Part shown: piece after piece, positions 44,746-53,201 of the stretch
How the letters are laid out: every line of letters begins with the position of its first letter
How positions within the stretch are numbered: the first letter of the stretch is position 1
Origin: Mangrovibacterium diazotrophicum
GTDB taxonomy: Bacteria > Bacteroidota > Bacteroidia > Bacteroidales > Prolixibacteraceae
DNA: 64,000 bases
Direction: 5' to 3'
NCBI RefSeq assembly: GCF_003610535.1
Contig: NZ_RAPN01000001.1
Coordinates: forward strand, 3,583,320 to 3,647,319
Translations under genes and position numbers: made by a program
Notes under the pieces: generated by a model
What the model saw: the letters and a program-made list of their open reading frames with translations, nothing else
What the model was told of the DNA's origin: nothing
The model's database searches: none

Positions 44746-45309
44746 ATGCAAGATGATGTTAAAAAAGCACTGGAAGTGCTTCAAAGCGGGGGAGTAATTC
44801 TTTATCCTACCGATACAATTTGGGGAATTGGCTGCGACGCGACCAATGAAGCTGCGGTGAAGCGTGTTTACGAAATAAAAAAACGTGCCGACTCGAAAAG
44901 TATGTTGGTGCTGATGGAGAACGTGAACCTGCTGGAACGCTACATGCAGGAAGTACCCGAGATTGCCTACGATTTGATTGAGGTGACGGATAAACCGATG
45001 ACAATTATTTACCCGGGTGCCAAAAATTTGGCGGCGAATTTGCTGGCTGAAGATGGCTCGGTGGGTATCCGAATTACCACGGAACGCTTTACGCAGCAGC
45101 TGATTCAGCGGTTCCGGAAACCGATTGTCTCAACATCGGCCAATATCAGTGGGGAACCCTCTCCGGCTTTTTTCGGCGAGGTGAGCGAAGAAGTGAAAAA
45201 TGCGGTGGATTACGTTGTGAGCTACCGTCAGGATGATCTGAATCCGGCAAAACCGTCCAGTATTATCAAACTGGGAGTTGGTGGCGAGATCAAAATTATT
45301 CGCGAATAA
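44746..45309 (+). CDS. tsaC: L-threonylcarbamoyladenylate synthase
   Basis: 187 residues, YrdC/Sua5-type domain without the Sua5 C-terminal domain. It makes threonylcarbamoyl-AMP from Thr, bicarbonate and ATP for the t6A37 modification of tRNA. Motifs: GGVILYPTDTIWGIGCDA, KKRADSKSML and STSANISGEPSP. Co-transcribed with the glycosyltransferase. Confidence 0.92.
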   Translation: MQDDVKKALEVLQSGGVILYPTDTIWGIGCDATNEAAVKRVYEIKKRADSKSMLVLMENVNLLERYMQEVPEIAYDLIEVTDKPMTIIYPGAKNLAANLLAEDGSVGIRITTERFTQQLIQRFRKPIVSTSANISGEPSPAFFGEVSEEVKNAVDYVVSYRQDDLNPAKPSSIIKLGVGGEIKIIRE

Positions 45310-45317
45310 AAACAAAA

Positions 45318-45362
45318 AAAGCTATTCAAAGAGCCAGACACTCTTTGAATAGCTTTCCTTTT
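45318..45362. terminator. Bidirectional terminator between tsaC and the DUF2807 gene
   Basis: Perfect 16-bp stem AAAGCTATTCAAAGAG (45318-45333) / CTCTTTGAATAGCTTT (45341-45356) with 7-nt loop. A-run before and T-rich sequence after serve both convergent genes. Confidence 0.9.
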
Positions 45363-45378
45363 TTAACAGGGCCGCTTC

Positions 45379-46095
45379 TTACAGCTCCTTAACCTGTCCC
45401 GATCCGCCGATCGACTGATCGATGCGCGGGTTACCGTTGTAAAAGACACTTCCCGATCCAACGATTTTTGCTACGAGGCTGTTGTTACAGTGGATGTAAG
45501 CATTTCCCGATCCCGAGATGCGAACCGTAACGTCTTCGGTCTCGAAATCTTCTCCTTTAAAACCACCCGATCCTGAAATGTTAACACTGACATCTTGCGC
45601 ATCACCGTCACCATCGACCAGGATGTTGCCACTTCCGGAGATATTGGAGGTCAGGCGTTCAGTTTTTAGATCATCGAGTTTAATGCTTCCGCTCCCGCTG
45701 AGTGTCAGGCTAAGAATACGAGAATTAATTGGCCCGTCGTTAAGGATGTCACCCGATCCGGATACAGTTAACGCAGAGATATCTGGTACGGTAATGTAAA
45801 TCTCAATTTTGCCGGTTTCGAAATCTTTCCAGAGCATGTTCTTCGTTTTAAAACGGATTACAAGCTCTCTGTTTTTTACTTCTGTCACCAACTCATCCAG
45901 TGTTGATGATTTGGCTACAATTTCTACCGATTGCTTATCGCCTTGAGCCAGGTAAAGTTTGGCGTCAACCCGCAGGCTGATTTCAGAAAAGGCATCCAGT
46001 TCTCTTGTTTGGTTTTCTGCTTGTACATTGCTAAGGCCAACTACCAGCAAAAGCATTGTCACCAATGTCATCACTCTTGTTTTCATGTGTCTCAT
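45379..46095 (-). CDS. Exported DUF2807 (head GIN domain) protein
   Basis: 238 residues with signal peptide ending NVQA near 27. The rest is a right-handed beta-helix made of repeating SGSGxI / GSG turns (VSGSGDI, LSGSGSI, ISGSGNI, ISGSGGF, ISGSGNAYI), the DUF2807 / putative auto-transporter adhesin head fold. Ends QSIGGSGQVKEL. Probably periplasmic or surface; function unknown. Confidence 0.88.
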   Translation of the reverse strand: MRHMKTRVMTLVTMLLLVVGLSNVQAENQTRELDAFSEISLRVDAKLYLAQGDKQSVEIVAKSSTLDELVTEVKNRELVIRFKTKNMLWKDFETGKIEIYITVPDISALTVSGSGDILNDGPINSRILSLTLSGSGSIKLDDLKTERLTSNISGSGNILVDGDGDAQDVSVNISGSGGFKGEDFETEDVTVRISGSGNAYIHCNNSLVAKIVGSGSVFYNGNPRIDQSIGGSGQVKEL

Positions 46096-46190
46096 AATTT
46101 ATCTTGTTTTCTGATATTGTCGAACCACGTTCGTTACTGGTAAAAGACAGGAGATATTGGAAAAGGTTGCAGGGTTTGCTGCAAAATTTG

Positions 46191-46721
46191 TTACAAATCG
46201 AAGATTCCTTCCGGACACTGCAATTCCATTTCGCGGGCGTCTTCGTCGAAACGAGTCAGAAAATCTTCGTTAAAAGGAACCAAAATTTCCTGTTGGTTGT
46301 AAGTCACGGTTAAAATGAGGTTGCCGGCGTAGTCGTCGACTTGTGTGATGGGGCCAATTTTCCCTTTTTCGGTATCAAAAAGCGTGTAGCCAACCAGCAT
46401 GTGCAGCGAAAGTTCTTCCGATTCGTTAATCCAATCATCTTCTAAAATATAAACCGAACTGCCGCAGATTTTACGGGCCTGTTCCTCATCGTCGATCCAG
46501 TCGAAATGAACAAGCGCCGTTTCCGACGAACGGAAGCGCAGGCCTTCTTCCTGCATGAAAAAGGGAACCAGCAAACCATCGATCTCGAGGAAAAGCATGG
46601 GCATCTCGTCGAGACTGGCTTCGTACTCCGGTTCAAACTGAAGCACTACTTCTCCTTTAATACCGTGAGGTTTCTGCAGGTAGCCAATTTTCAGGCATTT
46701 CGCTTTGGGTATTGTTTCCAT
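46191..46721 (-). CDS. rimM: Ribosome maturation factor RimM
   Basis: 176 residues. It binds S19 and the 30S head during 16S rRNA maturation. N-terminal RimM domain (IGYLQKPHGIKGEVVLQ) and C-terminal PRC-barrel (LVGYTLFDTEKGKIGPI, EILVPFNEDFL). Its frequent partner rpsP is not adjacent. Confidence 0.92.
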   Translation of the reverse strand: METIPKAKCLKIGYLQKPHGIKGEVVLQFEPEYEASLDEMPMLFLEIDGLLVPFFMQEEGLRFRSSETALVHFDWIDDEEQARKICGSSVYILEDDWINESEELSLHMLVGYTLFDTEKGKIGPITQVDDYAGNLILTVTYNQQEILVPFNEDFLTRFDEDAREMELQCPEGIFDL

Positions 46722-46769
46722 GTTAGCAAAAATAGAAAATCTGAAAGATTATTTAGTCGATTTCCGTGA

Positions 46770-48428
46770 TCAGGTGTACAGGAAGCGTTTGATATTGCGC
46801 TTTGGTGTCTTCTCGAATTCGGTTTCAACCAATTCAATCTTCGAAATCTGGCTGTATTTCGCGAGTTCTCTGTTCACTTTCACCCGGTATTCTTCCATCA
46901 CGTGCGACACATATTCCGGGGTATTGTGGTTATGCACCTGAAGGCTGTCGTAGTCGGGATAAACCAGTGCGACTAATTTGCCCTCGCGGTCGACAACAAC
47001 ACACTCGAGAATGAAGTGCTGGCTGCTGAGTTTGGCCTCAATCTCCTCGGGGTAGATGTTTTGCCCCGACGGGCCAAGCAGCATGTTCTTGCTCCGGCCG
47101 CGGATGTAGATGAAATTGTTCGCATCAGTAATTCCTAAATCACCGGTTCGCAACCAGCCATCGTCGTCAATCGATTGAGCTGTCGCTTCCGGGTTTTTAT
47201 AATAGCCCGCCATCACGTTGGGGCCTTTCACCATAATCTCGCCCACTTCGAGATACGGATCGGCCGAATCGATTTTCAGCTGCATGCGATCAACCAAAGC
47301 ACCGGCTGAGTAAGGCTGTGTTTTGTTCCATGCCTGGTACGAAATCAGCGGACCGCACTCGGTCATGCCGTAACCAATGGTGAACGGGAATTTTATCTTG
47401 CGGAAGAAATCTTCGACTTCGCGGTTGAGGGCAGCGCCACCAATCACGATTTCGTAGAATCGGCCACCGAAAGTTTCAACCAACTTTTGTCGAACCTTTT
47501 TATACAGGAGGTTTCTGATCCCCGGAACCTTTAGCAGGAAGCTTGTCAGCGGCTTTTCAAGTGCCGGCTGTATTTGTTTGTTGTAAATCTTTTCGATCAC
47601 CAATGGCACCGAAAGAATCAGGTGCGGCTGTATTTCCTTGAAGGCTTTCACGATGACCTGCGGTGTCGGCGCTTTCGTCAGGAAGGTGATGTGGCAGCCC
47701 AGGGTTGCCGGGAACAAAAACTCGAACAGCAAACCAAATACATGCGCCATTGGCAAAAACGAGACAATTTTCTCGCCTTGCTTCAGTGGCATGTGCTCGC
47801 GGGCAAAACGGATGTTCGACATCAGGCTTCGGGCCGGCAAAAGCACACCTTTGGTAAAGCCGGAAGTTCCTGAAGTGTAAGAAATAACACAGGTGTCCTC
47901 GTCTTCCAGCTCGGCAGGCATTATATTCTTCAAATTGAAAGCCGCCCGATTGTAGTCGGGTTGGCGCCAGAAGTTCAGAATTTCTGCCGACTTGGCCCAT
48001 ACCGGATCCATGCGTTGAAGGCTCAAAACCGCTTCCAGTTGAGGCATCTCATTCAGGTCGAGCTTTTCGAGCAGCTGGTCGCCTGCAAACAGGATCATCG
48101 ACTCGCTGTGGCCTACAATGTGGTGAACATCTGCTGGATTGAAGTCGGGCAAAATCGGCACGGCCACTGCTCCATAGCTGATCGTCGCCAGGAAGGTAAT
48201 CCCCCAGTGCGATGAGTTGCGACCCAGCAGAGCGACCTTGTCTCCTTTGGCGAGCCCACACTTTTCAAAGAACCCGTGAATCTGGTAGATCAGCTTTGCA
48301 GCGTCTTCGTAGGTATAGTTTATTCCTTCGTAGTCTGAAAATAGCAGCAAATCCTTGTTCTGCTGAAACGATTGCCTGTAGTAAGCGATTAATCCCTTTT
48401 CATTCATAATATCGTCCTCTTCGAGCAT
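46770..48428 (-). CDS. AMP-dependent acyl-CoA / acyl-ACP synthetase
   Basis: 552 residues from ATG 48428; ATG 48407 is an alternative. Activates a carboxylic acid with ATP. Core motifs: VISYTSGTSGFTKGVLL (P-loop), IGYGMTECGPLI, WLRTGDLGITD, and the C-terminal Lys in TPKRNIKRFLY. Substrate probably a long-chain fatty acid by similarity to FadD-like proteins; not certain. Separated from rimM by only 48 bp. Confidence 0.9.
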   Translation of the reverse strand: MLEEDDIMNEKGLIAYYRQSFQQNKDLLLFSDYEGINYTYEDAAKLIYQIHGFFEKCGLAKGDKVALLGRNSSHWGITFLATISYGAVAVPILPDFNPADVHHIVGHSESMILFAGDQLLEKLDLNEMPQLEAVLSLQRMDPVWAKSAEILNFWRQPDYNRAAFNLKNIMPAELEDEDTCVISYTSGTSGFTKGVLLPARSLMSNIRFAREHMPLKQGEKIVSFLPMAHVFGLLFEFLFPATLGCHITFLTKAPTPQVIVKAFKEIQPHLILSVPLVIEKIYNKQIQPALEKPLTSFLLKVPGIRNLLYKKVRQKLVETFGGRFYEIVIGGAALNREVEDFFRKIKFPFTIGYGMTECGPLISYQAWNKTQPYSAGALVDRMQLKIDSADPYLEVGEIMVKGPNVMAGYYKNPEATAQSIDDDGWLRTGDLGITDANNFIYIRGRSKNMLLGPSGQNIYPEEIEAKLSSQHFILECVVVDREGKLVALVYPDYDSLQVHNHNTPEYVSHVMEEYRVKVNRELAKYSQISKIELVETEFEKTPKRNIKRFLYT

Positions 48429-48455
48429 TGTCCGATTTCTTTCGACAACCGGCAA

Positions 48456-48793
48456 ATGTAAGATTTTCTTTTAGTTATGCCAATCATGCTGCCGGTCGTT
48501 GTGCTCCCGACTCTAAAACAATCAATGGCGAGAAGAGTTGACAAATATCAAGCCACATTCTTTGGCTGAACTTTTTGATTTTGTATGTAATTGTTTTGTA
48601 ACAAAAGCATCGAAAATTATTCAATTTCTTCTCATTTGTCTTTTTGAAACTAATTTTAATCTGCTTAACTTACTTCTTTCTTTGCGGTAAGCCTCTGGCT
48701 AGCAGGATTCAAAATCTTGCTTTGCGATTTATTCTTACACTTTTTTATATTTTTGCCGCTTAACATCACTTTAATCAACAATTGAAAATTACT
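48456..48793. other. Divergent intergenic region of about 340 bp
   Basis: Contains the promoter of the DUF5020-permease pair near its right end (listed separately). The rest is AT-rich and I see no gene, strong hairpin or repeat in it. Confidence 0.5.
48721..48755 (+). promoter_or_regulatory. Promoter of the DUF5020 / purine permease operon
   Basis: TTTG (48721-48724), 23 bp, TATTTTTG (48748-48755), close to the Bacteroidota consensus. The ATG follows 38 bp downstream. Confidence 0.6.
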
Positions 48794-49495
48794 ATGAAAA
48801 AACTTTTATTCATCCTGTTTGCTGTCGCGTTCTCGGGAGCTGTTATGGCTCAAAACATCCAGCTTCATTATGACTTTGGAAAAGAACGGAAATTAGTGAC
48901 AACTACTGTTGAGATGTTTCGTCCTGACAAGTACGGTTCTACTTTCTTCTTTATTGATATGGACTATGGCAGTGACGAGCGGAATGTAGATAACGGTATT
49001 TCTTTAGCTTATTGGGAAATTGCCCGTGCATTTAAATGGAAAGAAACGCAAACGATTATGCCACGCGTGGAATACAACGGTGGAACAATGAAATTGTATA
49101 TTCCGAATGTATTGGATGCATTCGTTCCTATCGAAAACTGCTGGTTAGCGGGTGTTGAACACACTTGGGCATCGAGTGACTTTTCTAAAATTTTGACGCT
49201 GCAAGGTAACTACAAGTACATTAAAGACAAGGAAGATGCATCTTTCCAGTTAACAGCAGTGTGGACGATTAAAATGCTGGAAGGTAAATTAGTATTCGAT
49301 GGTTTTGCGGATTTCTGGAAAGAAGGCATGGATTGGGGAACTAGTACAACTGATTTCCGTTTCCTGACTGAGCCGCAAATCTGGTATAACTTCTGCCCGA
49401 ACTTTGCTGCCGGTTCTGAGATTGAGATCAGCAGTAACTTTGCTGAAGATGGTTGGCAGGTGAACCCAACTTTGGCTGTGAAATACACGTTCTAA
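48794..49495 (+). CDS. DUF5020 family outer-membrane protein
   Basis: 233 residues from ATG 48794. Signal peptide ending VMAQ near 20. Alternating beta-strand pattern with aromatic ends and a terminal Phe (AVKYTF), as in small outer-membrane barrels. DUF5020 is distantly like the nucleoside channel Tsx (known at fold level only). The gene is 18 bp before an NCS2 purine permease, which fits a role in nucleobase or nucleoside passage through the outer membrane. Confidence 0.8.
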   Translation: MKKLLFILFAVAFSGAVMAQNIQLHYDFGKERKLVTTTVEMFRPDKYGSTFFFIDMDYGSDERNVDNGISLAYWEIARAFKWKETQTIMPRVEYNGGTMKLYIPNVLDAFVPIENCWLAGVEHTWASSDFSKILTLQGNYKYIKDKEDASFQLTAVWTIKMLEGKLVFDGFADFWKEGMDWGTSTTDFRFLTEPQIWYNFCPNFAAGSEIEISSNFAEDGWQVNPTLAVKYTF

Positions 49496-49513
49496 ACCTA
49501 AAATTCCGAAACA

Positions 49514-50806
49514 ATGCTGGATAAATATTTTAGTATAACCGAGCGTGGCTCGTCCATCAAAAAAGAAATTATTGGTGGTGCCACAACTTTCCTGACCATG
49601 GCTTACATCATTTTTGTAAACCCGAACATTTTGGGTGATGCAGGAATGGATAAAAGCGCGCTGATTACCGTTACTATTTTGGCTTCAGTTATTGGTACAA
49701 TTCTGGCGGGTGTTTGGGCTCGCGTGCCTTATGCTATGGCACCGGGTATGGGCTTGAACGCTTTCTTTACTTATACGCTCGTTTTGGGTGCCGGAGTTCC
49801 CTGGCAAACTGCCCTTGGGGTCGTGTTCATCTCGGGTGTCGTGTTCCTTTTGCTGACCGTTACAAAGGTTCGTACCAAGATTATCCATACCATTCCGCTG
49901 TCGTTGCGTTTGGCAACCGGCGCCGGTATTGGTCTTTTCATTGCTTTCATCGGTTTTAAAAGCATGGGTTTGGTTGTTGCTAATCCGGCGACTTTTGTTG
50001 GATTGGGAAAATTCACCCCAACTTTGCTGATTGGTATTGCCGGGTTGGTGATTACTGCTGTTTTGGAAGTGAAAAAAGTACGCGGTGGAATTTTCTACGG
50101 TATTATCATTACGACGATAATCGCATTGATTGCCGGTCAGGTTACTCCGCCGGATAGTCTTATTTCGATGCCACCGTCAATTAGTCCGCTGGTTCTGCAG
50201 CTCGATGTTTTGTCGGCTTTGAAATTTAGCTTGATTGGTGCGATCTTCTCGTTCATGTTCGTTGACTTGTTTGACTCGGTAGGTACCATTGTGGCTTGTT
50301 CGTATGAAGCGGGTTTTGTGGATAAAGACGGCAAAGTAGAACACGTTGACCGTATTCTGGAGGCTGATGCTGTGGCAACTGTTGCCGGTGCTCTGTTGGG
50401 AACCAGTACAACAACTACTTACATCGAGTCTGCTTCGGGAATTGCGAATGGTGCTAAAACCGGTTTTGCATCGGTAGTAACAGCGGGTTTGTTTTTACTG
50501 GCGCTGTTGTTTGCTCCGATTATCGGTATTGTTCCTGCTTATGCAACAGCTCCCGCTTTGATCATTGTTGGGGTGTACATGTTCAAAAATATCAAGCAGA
50601 TTAACTTTACTGATTTCTCGGATTCAATCCCGGCATTCCTGACAATCATCCTGATGCCGCTGACCTACAGTATTTCAACTGGTTTGTCGTTCGGATTCAT
50701 TTCGTTCATCCTGTTGAAATCAGTTGCAGGTAAGTTCGAAGAGATCTCTTGGCTGATGTGGATCATTGGTGCACTTTCTGTGGTCAACCTTTGGTTGGGC
50801 GTTTAA
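49514..50806 (+). CDS. NCS2-family purine (guanine/hypoxanthine/adenine) permease
   Basis: 430-residue inner-membrane transporter with 12-14 segments, of the AzgA/PbuG type. N-terminal motif KKEIIGGATTFLTMAYIIFVNPNIL, substrate region GMGLNAFFTYT, and TTTYIESASGIANGAKTG. Proton-coupled uptake of purine bases is the known family role. Operon with the DUF5020 gene; followed by a terminator. Confidence 0.92.
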   Translation: MLDKYFSITERGSSIKKEIIGGATTFLTMAYIIFVNPNILGDAGMDKSALITVTILASVIGTILAGVWARVPYAMAPGMGLNAFFTYTLVLGAGVPWQTALGVVFISGVVFLLLTVTKVRTKIIHTIPLSLRLATGAGIGLFIAFIGFKSMGLVVANPATFVGLGKFTPTLLIGIAGLVITAVLEVKKVRGGIFYGIIITTIIALIAGQVTPPDSLISMPPSISPLVLQLDVLSALKFSLIGAIFSFMFVDLFDSVGTIVACSYEAGFVDKDGKVEHVDRILEADAVATVAGALLGTSTTTTYIESASGIANGAKTGFASVVTAGLFLLALLFAPIIGIVPAYATAPALIIVGVYMFKNIKQINFTDFSDSIPAFLTIILMPLTYSISTGLSFGFISFILLKSVAGKFEEISWLMWIIGALSVVNLWLGV

Positions 50807-50837
50807 TTTGAAAGTAAGAGAATCAAAACATACAGGA

Positions 50838-50868
50838 AGGAGCTTCATCAACGGAGCTCCTTTTTTTA
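50838..50868 (+). terminator. Terminator of the purine permease operon
   Basis: AGGAGCT - tcatcaacgg - AGCTCCT followed by seven T residues. Confidence 0.88.
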
Positions 50869-50917
50869 TAACATAAAATGAAAATACAACCGGGCATTTT
50901 TCGAATTGAAAAATTTG

Positions 50918-50925
50918 TATTTTTG
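50918..50925 (+). promoter_or_regulatory. -7 box of the tRNA-Val gene
   Basis: TATTTTTG, 9 bp before the first base of the tRNA, as expected for a short tRNA leader. Confidence 0.6.
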
Positions 50926-50934
50926 CCCGCACAC

Positions 50935-51009
50935 GGGTTGTTAGCTCAGTTGGTTTAGAGCATTACCTTGACAGGGTAGGGGTCACTGGTTCGAATCCAG
51001 TACAACCCA
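50935..51009 (+). tRNA. tRNA-Val (anticodon GAC)
   Basis: Acceptor stem GGGTTGT / ACAACCC is perfect. D arm GCTC...GAGC. The anticodon loop TTGACAG gives GAC. T arm ACTGG-TTCGAAT-CCAGT. Discriminator A; CCA is not encoded. The 3' 48 bases of the gene plus one base are duplicated at 61548-61596, so the gene is the integration site of the downstream element and remains intact. Confidence 0.96.
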
Positions 51010-51010
51010 C
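50962..51010 (+). repeat. attL: 49-bp direct repeat, 3' part of tRNA-Val
   Basis: Identical to 61548-61596 over 49 bases, from ATTACCTTGACAG in the anticodon arm to the base after the discriminator. The flanking bases differ on both sides. Confidence 0.93.
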
Positions 51011-51036
51011 TTAGTTACGACGTTTCAACAAGGAAT

Positions 51037-51055
51037 GAGTAACAAAATAGTAACA
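51037..51055 (+). promoter_or_regulatory. Candidate integrase arm-type site, left end
   Basis: GAGTAACAAAATAGTAACA, 16 of 19 bases shared with 61416-61434 in the same orientation. It lies 26 bp inside attL. Position and pairing suggest recombinase or accessory-factor binding. Confidence 0.45.
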
Positions 51056-51194
51056 CAAGTCAACGCTTAGGCTATATGTTTGTACGAACATCTGCTAATG
51101 GATGGTGAATTTGTTTAACTACATTGCGTGAAAGACATCGAGCTTGATTACTTCTAACCGAAATCTACATTTTCAATGCAGCAATAAATGAAAG

Positions 51195-51527
51195 CTATCG
51201 AGAATGATTATCGTGGGTTCTACAAGATTGCTCTTGATCTCGTTTACTTTGTTCCATTTTCTCTATTATCTGAGCAACGTATTTCTGGTATGGAGTCTGT
51301 TTTACTCCGTTTATTATATCATCAGCTTCACTTGTTGCACGGGGCAGTACGTAAGGCATTAGCTTAATGATGAAGTCTGCTTTTTCCTTTGGTTCCAGTT
51401 TTATCAACAATTCAGGTAGGGTTTCAATCTCGTCAGTAATCGCCTGATGTATCATTTCCTTTAAACTACCAGTTAGCTTATTTGGCGTCCCTTTTGTTCT
51501 TCCTCCTGTTTTAATCCCTTTCGCCAT
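51195..51527 (-). CDS. Small basic protein of unknown function with KGTPNK motif
   Basis: 110 residues. The N-terminus KTGGRTKGTPNKLTG resembles the DUF5681 / phage DNA-packaging-like GRPKGTPNK segment. The rest is predicted helical with charged residues. Probably DNA-binding, by motif only. First gene inside attL, 126 bp downstream of the DUF6527 gene on the same strand; it may be the last member of that operon. Confidence 0.6.
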   Translation of the reverse strand: MAKGIKTGGRTKGTPNKLTGSLKEMIHQAITDEIETLPELLIKLEPKEKADFIIKLMPYVLPRATSEADDIINGVKQTPYQKYVAQIIEKMEQSKRDQEQSCRTHDNHSR

Positions 51528-51652
51528 AATCTATTTTGGTCTACTTTAGATAAAGATAATAGAAATTCCATTGATTGATGGTTAGCGTATAAAAAATATC
51601 AGCTGATGGACAGTGTGTAGAACGAAATGGATTCCACCTCCCAGTTATTTGT

Positions 51653-52045
51653 CTAGAATGTGAAATATGAAATGAGTTTGTTCCAAAATAGAACTGGTTT
51701 TGACTTAGTACATGATTTGCTGCTCCGTTCTCGCGATTGCTTTCTACGACGTGCTTTTATTTGTCTTTTTGACCATTTTTCGGCCCAAATAACCTTGTTA
51801 TTTTTAATCCAGTAGTGTGATTGGCATTCAAAACTCCAGTTTCCTATCGAAGGGTATAGAGATATTTGTTCTCCGTTGTAGGTTAATTCCCAATCAGATG
51901 GAGATAACGGTGTTACTACTTCATTTCCACAGCCGCACATACATTTGTGAACGGCAGTGTTGTAGTAAGTTGTAATGTAAACGATTCCTGAGTCTAAGGA
52001 ATCAGGAATCGTTTTTACGAATTTAAACGTCACATTTTTCTTCAT
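51653..52045 (-). CDS. DUF6527 protein of the ubiquitin-like operon
   Basis: 130 residues. DUF6527 pattern: C35-x-C37-x-C39 in HKCMCGCGNE, then DWELTY, LYPSIGNW and C74xxH77 in FECQSHYWI, likely a metal site. The last 35 residues are Arg/Lys/Ser-rich with an aromatic end. DUF6527 genes occur beside bacterial E1/Ub-like genes; a processing or deconjugating role has been considered, but I cannot confirm it. The gene starts 23 bp before the end of the E1 gene. Confidence 0.8.
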   Translation of the reverse strand: MKKNVTFKFVKTIPDSLDSGIVYITTYYNTAVHKCMCGCGNEVVTPLSPSDWELTYNGEQISLYPSIGNWSFECQSHYWIKNNKVIWAEKWSKRQIKARRRKQSRERSSKSCTKSKPVLFWNKLISYFTF

Positions 52046-53201
52046 TATTTAAAAAGGAATTGTTGATAGAGTAGACAGAGTGAAACTCTTGTTCTAGATC
52101 TTGGTAGAATCCGGATAGCTTTTTCCATTTTAAGACTGCCTGAGCGGCATTTAGCATGTTTAGTTCAGCTATTTGGATATTTGTAACATAGTCGTTTTCT
52201 GTTTCAACACCACTTGGCAAATACTTATCCAAATGATCATTCTTTTGATGATTCGCCGACGTAACTCTTACTTGTCCGATTAGAGCGTCATCTACAACAT
52301 TAACACCCAGACCGACGTCAATTATTGTTATTGATTTAGTCATGCAATAATTAATCAGCGTCCTTCTTGCTCTATTATTATCAATACAAATGAATACAAA
52401 ATTGAGGTTTTGAAGGTTCTCGAAGTTCTCTTCAGTAACATAGTAGTTATGAGCGAAAATTGCTTTACGCATATTTGAGTAGATGCGATAGTAGTAATCT
52501 ACTTTACTGATTGAATTTTCGAGTTCCTGGATGCTCGGCGCTCCCGGTGATCTAAAGGCATTGTGGTTCAGAAATACATCTCCGTCGTAGATGTGAATCT
52601 CTTGAACTCTTGTCTTTGCTATTAAATCAAGGATATACGCCCCCGTCCCCCCCATTCCTATGATGCCGATCTTTTGATTTGAGAATTTTTGGTTGATGGA
52701 ATCAATATTGGCCCTACTGGAATTGGTATCAATATAGTGGAAGACTGCTCCTTCCTCATCGTCAACGACTGGCAGATATGGTTTTTCCGTTACTGTCGCA
52801 TCAATCGACTTAGCAGGAGCAGAAACAATCTCTGCGTACCTCTTTATCTTTTCATAATAGTTTGCATATCCCTCAGGGGGCTTGTTTGAAAATGAAAAGC
52901 TAGCCCTTACCGAGTTCCCCAAAAGGGTACCATTATTTGCATGCCTTATTTGTTCAATTGATGATCCATTTTTATTGCAGGGATATTCTCCACTAAACAT
53001 TATTACATGTGTCTCAGGCTTTATAGTGCTTGACCCACTAATGTTCAACGTTGAAATCAAAATGCCATATTTAATCTCTCGATTTGAATTTACATATGGG
53101 ATATGGTGGGCAAATAAATGCCCACCATTAATTTCAATACTGTAGCCTTCGTCTCGAAGGCGCTTCAGGTCTTTACTATGATTTATCAGTTGCTGTGACA
53201 T
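52023..53201 (-). CDS. E1-like ThiF adenylyltransferase with N-terminal DUF6791
   Basis: 392 residues. Residues 10-150 form the DUF6791 domain (LFAHHIPYVNSNREIKYG, IMFSGEYPC). Residues 170-360 are the E1/ThiF Rossmann domain: GMGGTGAYI (182-190), YDGDVFLNHNAFR (205-217), CIDNNRARR (272-280). It should adenylate the C-terminus of the small Ub-like protein encoded just upstream, which it overlaps by 26 bp. There is no separate Cys domain; Cys286 (NYCM) and Cys390 near the end (EEKCDV) are candidates for a thioester. No E2 or JAB gene is present nearby. Confidence 0.88.
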   Translation of the reverse strand: MSQQLINHSKDLKRLRDEGYSIEINGGHLFAHHIPYVNSNREIKYGILISTLNISGSSTIKPETHVIMFSGEYPCNKNGSSIEQIRHANNGTLLGNSVRASFSFSNKPPEGYANYYEKIKRYAEIVSAPAKSIDATVTEKPYLPVVDDEEGAVFHYIDTNSSRANIDSINQKFSNQKIGIIGMGGTGAYILDLIAKTRVQEIHIYDGDVFLNHNAFRSPGAPSIQELENSISKVDYYYRIYSNMRKAIFAHNYYVTEENFENLQNLNFVFICIDNNRARRTLINYCMTKSITIIDVGLGVNVVDDALIGQVRVTSANHQKNDHLDKYLPSGVETENDYVTNIQIAELNMLNAAQAVLKWKKLSGFYQDLEQEFHSVYSINNSFLNNEEKCDV

